A stretch of DNA of 64,000 bases from Stropharia rugosoannulata (Eukaryota; Basidiomycota; Agaricomycetes; Agaricales; Strophariaceae), in assembly GCA_028532985.1 (NCBI GenBank), contig JANCIK010000002.1, forward strand, positions 2,790,001 to 2,854,000. The letters are read 5' to 3'. This document shows positions 58,604 through 64,000 of the stretch, piece by piece. The position numbers and the translations under genes are program-made. The first letter of the stretch is position 1; each line of letters opens with the position of its first letter. A model generated the notes under the pieces. That model was given only the letters and a program-made list of their open reading frames with translations, ran no database searches and had not been told where the DNA came from.

Positions 58604-61600
58604 ATGCACCTCTATCTTTCGAGTACCCCTCGCGCATTGTATCTTGTCACATCTTCACATGACGAACGCCTTGGACGACCTAGTCGTGCGCTCGTTTTTC
58701 GTCCAGGCGATGAGCCATCGAAAACCATCGTCGAGTTCCTGCATAAGGAACAGGTTGACTTCTCATCTCTTATACGTCTGACGAATAGGGTAGTGAAAGG
58801 ATGTATGGGTCTAATCGCGGTTGAGAACGGTCTGTTGATTTCTCATAAAGAACGAATCTTACTGATACTACGACTCAGACGTGTTTCTTGCCTTGGTTAC
58901 CAGCGCCACAGATATAGGGAATACCAGGCCTTCAGGCACACATCCAGAATCCGTAGCACGCATACATGAAGTGTCGTTCTACAGCTTAACCTCGTCAACG
59001 TGGGACGATTTGTCTGCCGCTGGCTCAGACCTAAGTTTGGGTCCAGACTCCATGGAGGTCAACTACAGAGAACCATATGCACAACCTCCGCCAACTTTGT
59101 TTGAGCATCCCTGCATGCCGTTAACAAAGATCCTTTCATCGGGTTCTTTCTATTATGCTATTGAATCCAACTGGGATCTGTCGTCTCGTCTGGCCGTTCG
59201 CCTATCGAGGGATCCTCAACGTTCCAACGAGACGCTGGCTTTTGATGAGAGATTTGTGTGGAATGAATATATCATACGCAGTTTGCTTGACTTTCGCGAA
59301 AGGCTTGACCCACATGAACGAAAGGATTTGGATCGGTGCCAATTTCTCGTAAGCGGTGAATCTATTACAGGCGTACTTCTGCAGTAACTTCATTCCAGAT
59401 ATTGGCTATCCAAGGCTATGTAGGAATATTTACTATGCCCCTTCCAACACCACCGACCGACGGGGCTCCGATGGTTGCTACTCTGGCGCTAGTATCTAGG
59501 TTGGGTTGGAAAAGAGCTGGAACTAGATTCAACACACGCGGAGTTGACGATGACGGGAATACCGCTAATTTCGTGGAGGTTCGTCCTTACGGGTATCCTG
59601 TTCAAAATGTTGCATTGAGTCGATCGTGTGCTTTAGACGGAAACCATTTTCAGTACCGATCAGCATTGTGTAAGCTACGTACAAGTACGCGGCAGCGTCC
59701 CACGTACGTCCCTCCAGTCAGTCAAAATTTGATTCCGATCTCAACGACGATTACATTAAAGTTTTCTGGGAACAACAAGGGCTGCAGACATTTGGGCACC
59801 GCATTCAAATCACAAGGCCACATGCTTCGCAGCCTGCTTTTGAGCGGCATCTGTTTCAACTCATGGAGGAATACGGCTCAATACATGCCATTAATCTACT
59901 TGGACAAAAAGAAAACGAGGCATTGCTAACCAATGCATACGCGCGCCATCTTCAGATAGCCCGTGCAGCCCTCGGTGACGAATTGGGCATTACCCACTTT
60001 GATTTTCACAGTTCAGTAAAAAATGGGGGCCATGAAAGTGTTGTTAGAGAGCTCAGGTTTGTGCTTCCAATACAATGCGTTACTTTACTTACATGCTGGT
60101 GTGTAGGCGTATGGACAGTATCAATGACCATATTGATAAGTTTGGCTTCACAATGTGTGATGCAGAGTCAGATGAAATTGTTACGGACCAAAAGGGTGTA
60201 TTTAGAACTAACTGCCTGGACTGGTCAGTGAAATTTTTATCGTTCACACTGAGTGAAAACGTTAATAACTCCCTAGCTTGGACCGGACTAATTTTGTTCA
60301 GGATATTCTCTCTCGGAATACGCTCGAACAGTACTTGATGCTTGTTCGACGTGAGTGGATTCACTCTAATGCTCTATGGACGCATCATCGGGAATTATGG
60401 GCTGAAAATGGTGATGCATTGTCTCGTATCTATGCTGGTACGGGTGCCCTGAACACCAGTTTCACAAGAAGTGGGAAACGCACTCTTGCTGGTATGAAAT
60501 TAGAGTGTATGCTTTCCTGCACCAGCTAACTAATGTTAAGGTGTATTATCGGATGCTACTAAAAGTGTGTCCAGAGCATATATCAATAATTTTCAAGACA
60601 AAGGAAAGCAAGTGGCCATTGATATGTTTTTGGTTAGTCCTACACATGACGCAGCTAGTTTCACCAAAATTGATGGGACTCTTCAGGGAAATCTTAGCAA
60701 CCAACTACAAGTTACCATTTATGATCCGATACATGACTATGTTCGGGCAACGTTGGATCGGCGGTGAATTCACAGCTACTCTTTTATATACATCGAAAAC
60801 GTTAACACTGGTATCAGTTCCGCAGAATATTCCACGACAAAGAAGTGTCATATCTTTGTTGGAACATGGAATCTAAATGGTAGAGTAGGTACATCTTTTT
60901 GAACCTTATCGCTTGTCTGAAACCAGTCTATTTTCAGCCTCCATCTGAGTCCTTATTACCTTGGCTATTTCCCAGACACAGTGAGGATTGTACCCACTGC
61001 TTTTTGCTATACACGTGCTCACGGGAAATCATTCATTAGATATGAATGAGTCAGTCAGCCGTTGACTTACTTTTATATAGCTAATCAAGATAGTTAGGCC
61101 AGACATGTTCGTCCTAGGGTTTCAGGAAATTGTACCGTTGACTGCCCAGCAGATCCTTCAGACTGATCCAGATAAACGGTTAGTGGGCCACATGTTCATG
61201 TTCACAATTTCGAAACTTGAAATCTTCTTAGCCGCATCTGGGAAGACAAAATTCTAGACACCCTGGATCGTCGGCCAAACAAGCAAAGTGACTACGTCTT
61301 ACTGAGAAGCGAACAGGTAGTTTCACCAAATCTTCAACTATACTTGACATATAACGAGATATTTTTATGTAGCTTGTTGGAACAGCGCTACTAGTCTTAC
61401 TCAAATCCGACCTGTTGCCTGTCATTAGGAATGTTGAGGGTACATCGCGAAAAGTGTGTCTCTCTTCTCTCAGTAGATTGGAACATTCTCACTCTTTCCA
61501 AAACCTATTAGACTGGTCTACGGGGGATGTCCGGAAATAAAGGAGCTGTCGGGATTCGACTTGAATATCATGACACTAATTTCTGCTTCCTGACTGCCCA

Positions 61601-62790
61601 CCTTGCAGCTGGACACCCTAATATAGAGGAACGAAATGCCGATTATCGAACTATTGTTCAAGGTCTCCATTTCCAGAAGGGTAAAAACATACAGAGCCAT
61701 GAGTTAGTAACCAATTATTTATTTTTTGATTCAAGAGACTATTTAAATATCGTGACTATTTTCAGGAATATCATATGGCTCGCTGATACCAATTACCGCA
61801 TCGACTTGGACAATGCCACTGTTAGATCCCTCGCGGAGCATGACGATTTTAACCCCCTTGTTGCAGCAGATCAAGTAAGTGCCCATGCCACCTTTGCTTG
61901 AGTTTAATATAAAATTTCAAAGCTGCGACAAGTTAAGGATGCTCAAGCTGCTTTCGCCGGGTACGAAGAAGGACCTCTCCTCTTTAGACCAACATATCGA
62001 TATGACGTTGGTACCGACACTTACGATACAAGTGAGAAAATGAGAATCCCGGCATGGACAGGTAAGCATCGTGTATCATAGAAGCGTCTCTGGTGTTGAT
62101 AATCGACAGATCGCATATTATACCGCGGTAATGTATTGGAACTTGCAGTCTATTCTAGGGCCGAGTTACGAGGATCTGATCACAAACCAGGTGGGTTACT
62201 TTTCACTAGAAGGGGAGTCACTCCGGGTCTCATGTATCAACCAAAGTCTTTGCAAGTTTCAGGGCCGAGATTCGGATAATTGACCCAGTCAAAAAAGCTG
62301 CCTTGTCGCGTATGCTTCTCGACGGTATCGTGTCCACGGATCCAGGGGATAAGTTAGACGAGAAGTTGGCGAATCTTATCTTGCCGGAAGATATGGGAGA
62401 ACGTATGTACCAAAGCAAACGACTAGCCATTTTGACTCAAGCGTAGGCTCCTTTAGTTCCTCCACCAAGCACAGACGAAAAGGCATGGTGGGATAGCGCT
62501 GGCGAGTTATAATTCATTCTTTTTAACAAACATACCTCAATTCGCTTGTAGATACTCCTTCAGGTGTCATACCTATCGCAGAGGTTCAGAAATTAGACCT
62601 TTACGAGAAGATTAATCCTTTTGATTCGCCGTCAACGTCACCCATCTCAACGTCACCCTCATCCTCTGATGAAGAGCTCTATTCTCACGCACTTACATTA
62701 CATACACCTATGGCGCCGATCCAAACAGGAACGCGGCGTCCTGCTCCTCCACCCCCTCTGCTCAATTCAAAGTCACCGGAGACACAGTAG
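58604..62790 (+). CDS. Synaptojanin-like phosphoinositide phosphatase (Sac1 + 5-phosphatase), Inp51-53 type
   Basis: Turns over PI(4,5)P2 and other phosphoinositides at the plasma membrane and endosomes. The Sac1 domain comes first: MHLYLSSTPRALYLV, IHEVSFYSL, SGSFYYAIESNWDLS, and the active site TNCLDCLDRTNFVQ, whose second Cys codon is split by an intron at about 60220-60278. The 5-phosphatase domain follows: CHIFVGTWNLNGR, MFVLGFQEIVPL, LRGMSGNKGAVGIRL, LTAHLAAGH, IIWLADTNYRIDL, RIPAWTDRILYRG and SDHKPVFASF. The C-terminal tail is Ser/Pro-rich (SPSTSPISTS-like run, RPAPPPPLLN), as in other members. Stop at 62788-62790. About 15 introns; both active sites look intact. Confidence 0.93.
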
Positions 62791-62903
62791 ATGAACTCGT
62801 GATTAATATAAAATAATATATACATTTACACACGGTAGAAAGGCTTCCATAAGTAGGAGAAAGACAAAAGACCACAAAACACTACAAAACATGTATCACT
62901 GTC

Positions 62904-64000
62904 TCAGATAAGACCCTGTTTCTTGAGATCGTCGTATGTCTTGCGATTATATACATTACCCTCGTCGTCTTCGAGTTCTTCCATAGTTTCTTGTTCGAAG
63001 ATCTCATGACGACCTTCCTGCTTCAACTTTTCTGCCACTGAATATATTATGAGTAAAGGGCATATAGTTTTAAGTAGAAATTGCTTGCATGCAAGAGCGT
63101 CCTCTATCTTTGTGATTTCATGGAAATGTTTCGTATTGGGAAGACCTAGTGCACGCATGCCGAACGCATGCCGTGATTCCTACAAAATGTTGGGTAGTCG
63201 CACAAAGACGAAGAGCACGAAACGTACTTGGAAATGTCGATCGAAATTTTTCCTGACAAACGGTAGGCCATGAACTCAAATGTAGACCGAAGCATATAGG
63301 AATGTAAACATACCTTCCCATGTAGACATGATCTGAGCAGATTTCGCATCGGTATTCTACGCCCAAGCCATGAAGTTTGTACAACCAATATGGAATTGGT
63401 TTTCCATCCCAGCCGAGAGGAAGTTTGAGGGGGTTATATATTCTCTCTTCTTCCTCCTCTTCTTCTGCACCGCCATCCGTAGCAGCAACAGGAGGTGGTG
63501 CTGTTGGATGCGCTTGCTCCAAGAGTTCTTGTTCTCGCTCTCTTGCTGTCAGCGAGAAGCGACGCTCAACGTTAGATTTCGTATCGTTCAGGTTTGGCAC
63601 CAATGCCACGAGGAGCTCGGTAGACAAGTATGTATAATATGCTGAAGTTCGAATTCTGAGTTTTGCGGAGGATTGAATACCGTGATTTGTTGTTTCTGAA
63701 TTGGCCACACCATTGGGATTTGCAGCAGGTTCACCAGATGAGGCTTGTTTCGCCATAGCTTTGATATGTTTTTTAGAAGTCAGATGTGCATCATACACCG
63801 TCTGCTTCGCGTACTGTTTCTGGCCTTGAGTAATTTAAGGATAGTAAGGAGTGCCGTGTACGCGCTAATGATGCCACTCACAGGCATTACACCATATACC
63901 CATGGTCACTGAGCCATCTGGTTGGTTCTTGTCCTCTGATGGGTCTTCCCAACTTACAATCTCATTGGCCTCCCATTTGGTCTCGAACTCAATCGCTGCT
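62904..64000 (-). CDS. PRP9: Splicing factor 3a subunit 3 (SF3A3/Prp9), 5' truncated
   Basis: U2 snRNP protein needed for pre-spliceosome assembly. Only the C-terminal two-thirds is inside the window. It enters at the right edge with [18 protein letters not shown], then a first zinc finger (GIWCNAC ... [11 protein letters not shown]), an Ala/Pro/Glu-rich linker, and the conserved block [77 protein letters not shown], ending in [12 protein letters not shown] with the stop at 62904. The second finger has the matrin-type C2H2 spacing. Six or so introns in this part. The final residues match the family's usual C-terminus. Confidence 0.95.

Noticed and set aside
60181..60240. Loss of the second Cys in the Sac1 motif (CLDW)
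   Set aside because: The Trp arises only if the intron is read through; splicing restores Cys.
1..64000. Transposons, CRISPR arrays, tRNA or rRNA genes
   Set aside because: Looked for integrase, reverse transcriptase and transposase motifs, terminal repeats and cloverleaf-like runs by eye; none was convincing. A tRNAscan or RepeatMasker run would settle this.

Overview
This window reads as nuclear DNA of a filamentous basidiomycete, most likely a mushroom-forming Agaricomycete. Evidence: almost every gene is cut by many short introns (about 48-60 nt, GT..AG with CTRAY-like branch sites), genes are densely packed on both strands, and several families are typical of that group (a DUF6534-type seven-helix protein, MATH-BTB proteins, a secreted M24 peptidase, a family of GCPII-like M28 peptidases). 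No transposon, CRISPR array, rRNA or tRNA gene was recognised. All gene models below were spliced by hand from the sequence; where exon phases add up exactly I say so.

Layout. 0-10 kb: the tail of an acidic unknown gene, short-form tRNase Z, the peroxisomal docking protein PEX14, a secreted M24 peptidase, the retromer sorting nexin VPS17, and a membrane-anchored GH17 beta-1,3-glucanase. 10-22 kb: RIB1 (GTP cyclohydrolase II), a type I membrane protein with a PPxY motif, a DHA1-type MFS exporter, a coiled-coil/polyQ protein with a C-terminal zinc finger, and a DUF6534-like membrane protein. 22-29.4 kb: two divergent GCPII/VPS70-like M28 metallopeptidase genes. 29.7-41 kb (with a markedly GC-rich core at about 28-35.5 kb): a mitochondrial-looking homoserine/serine O-acetyltransferase, a large disordered protein, the ESCRT-III protein DID2/CHMP1, the ER-export receptor SVP26/TEX261, the Ran exchange factor RCC1, and an acidic unknown. 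41-50 kb: a 2-oxoglutarate dioxygenase, a Cys-rich type II membrane protein, a MATH-BTB protein and a membrane-fused spermidine-synthase-like protein. 50.7-64 kb: a third M28 paralogue, VPS60/CHMP5, an aldehyde dehydrogenase, a synaptojanin-like phosphoinositide phosphatase and the 3' part of the splicing factor PRP9/SF3A3.

How they relate. Most are housekeeping genes with no operon-like logic. Membrane traffic is heavily represented (VPS17, DID2, VPS60, SVP26, synaptojanin, PEX14), but this may be chance. The least ordinary content is the M28 trio: two of the three copies replace the usual single N-terminal anchor with a three-helix membrane module and share a 5-nt microexon directly after the zinc-binding histidine motif, which the third copy lacks. 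Three GC-AG introns, an inverted repeat upstream of the third M28 copy, and several conserved-looking proteins of unknown function are the other points worth a second look. I did not find a convincing multi-gene new system.
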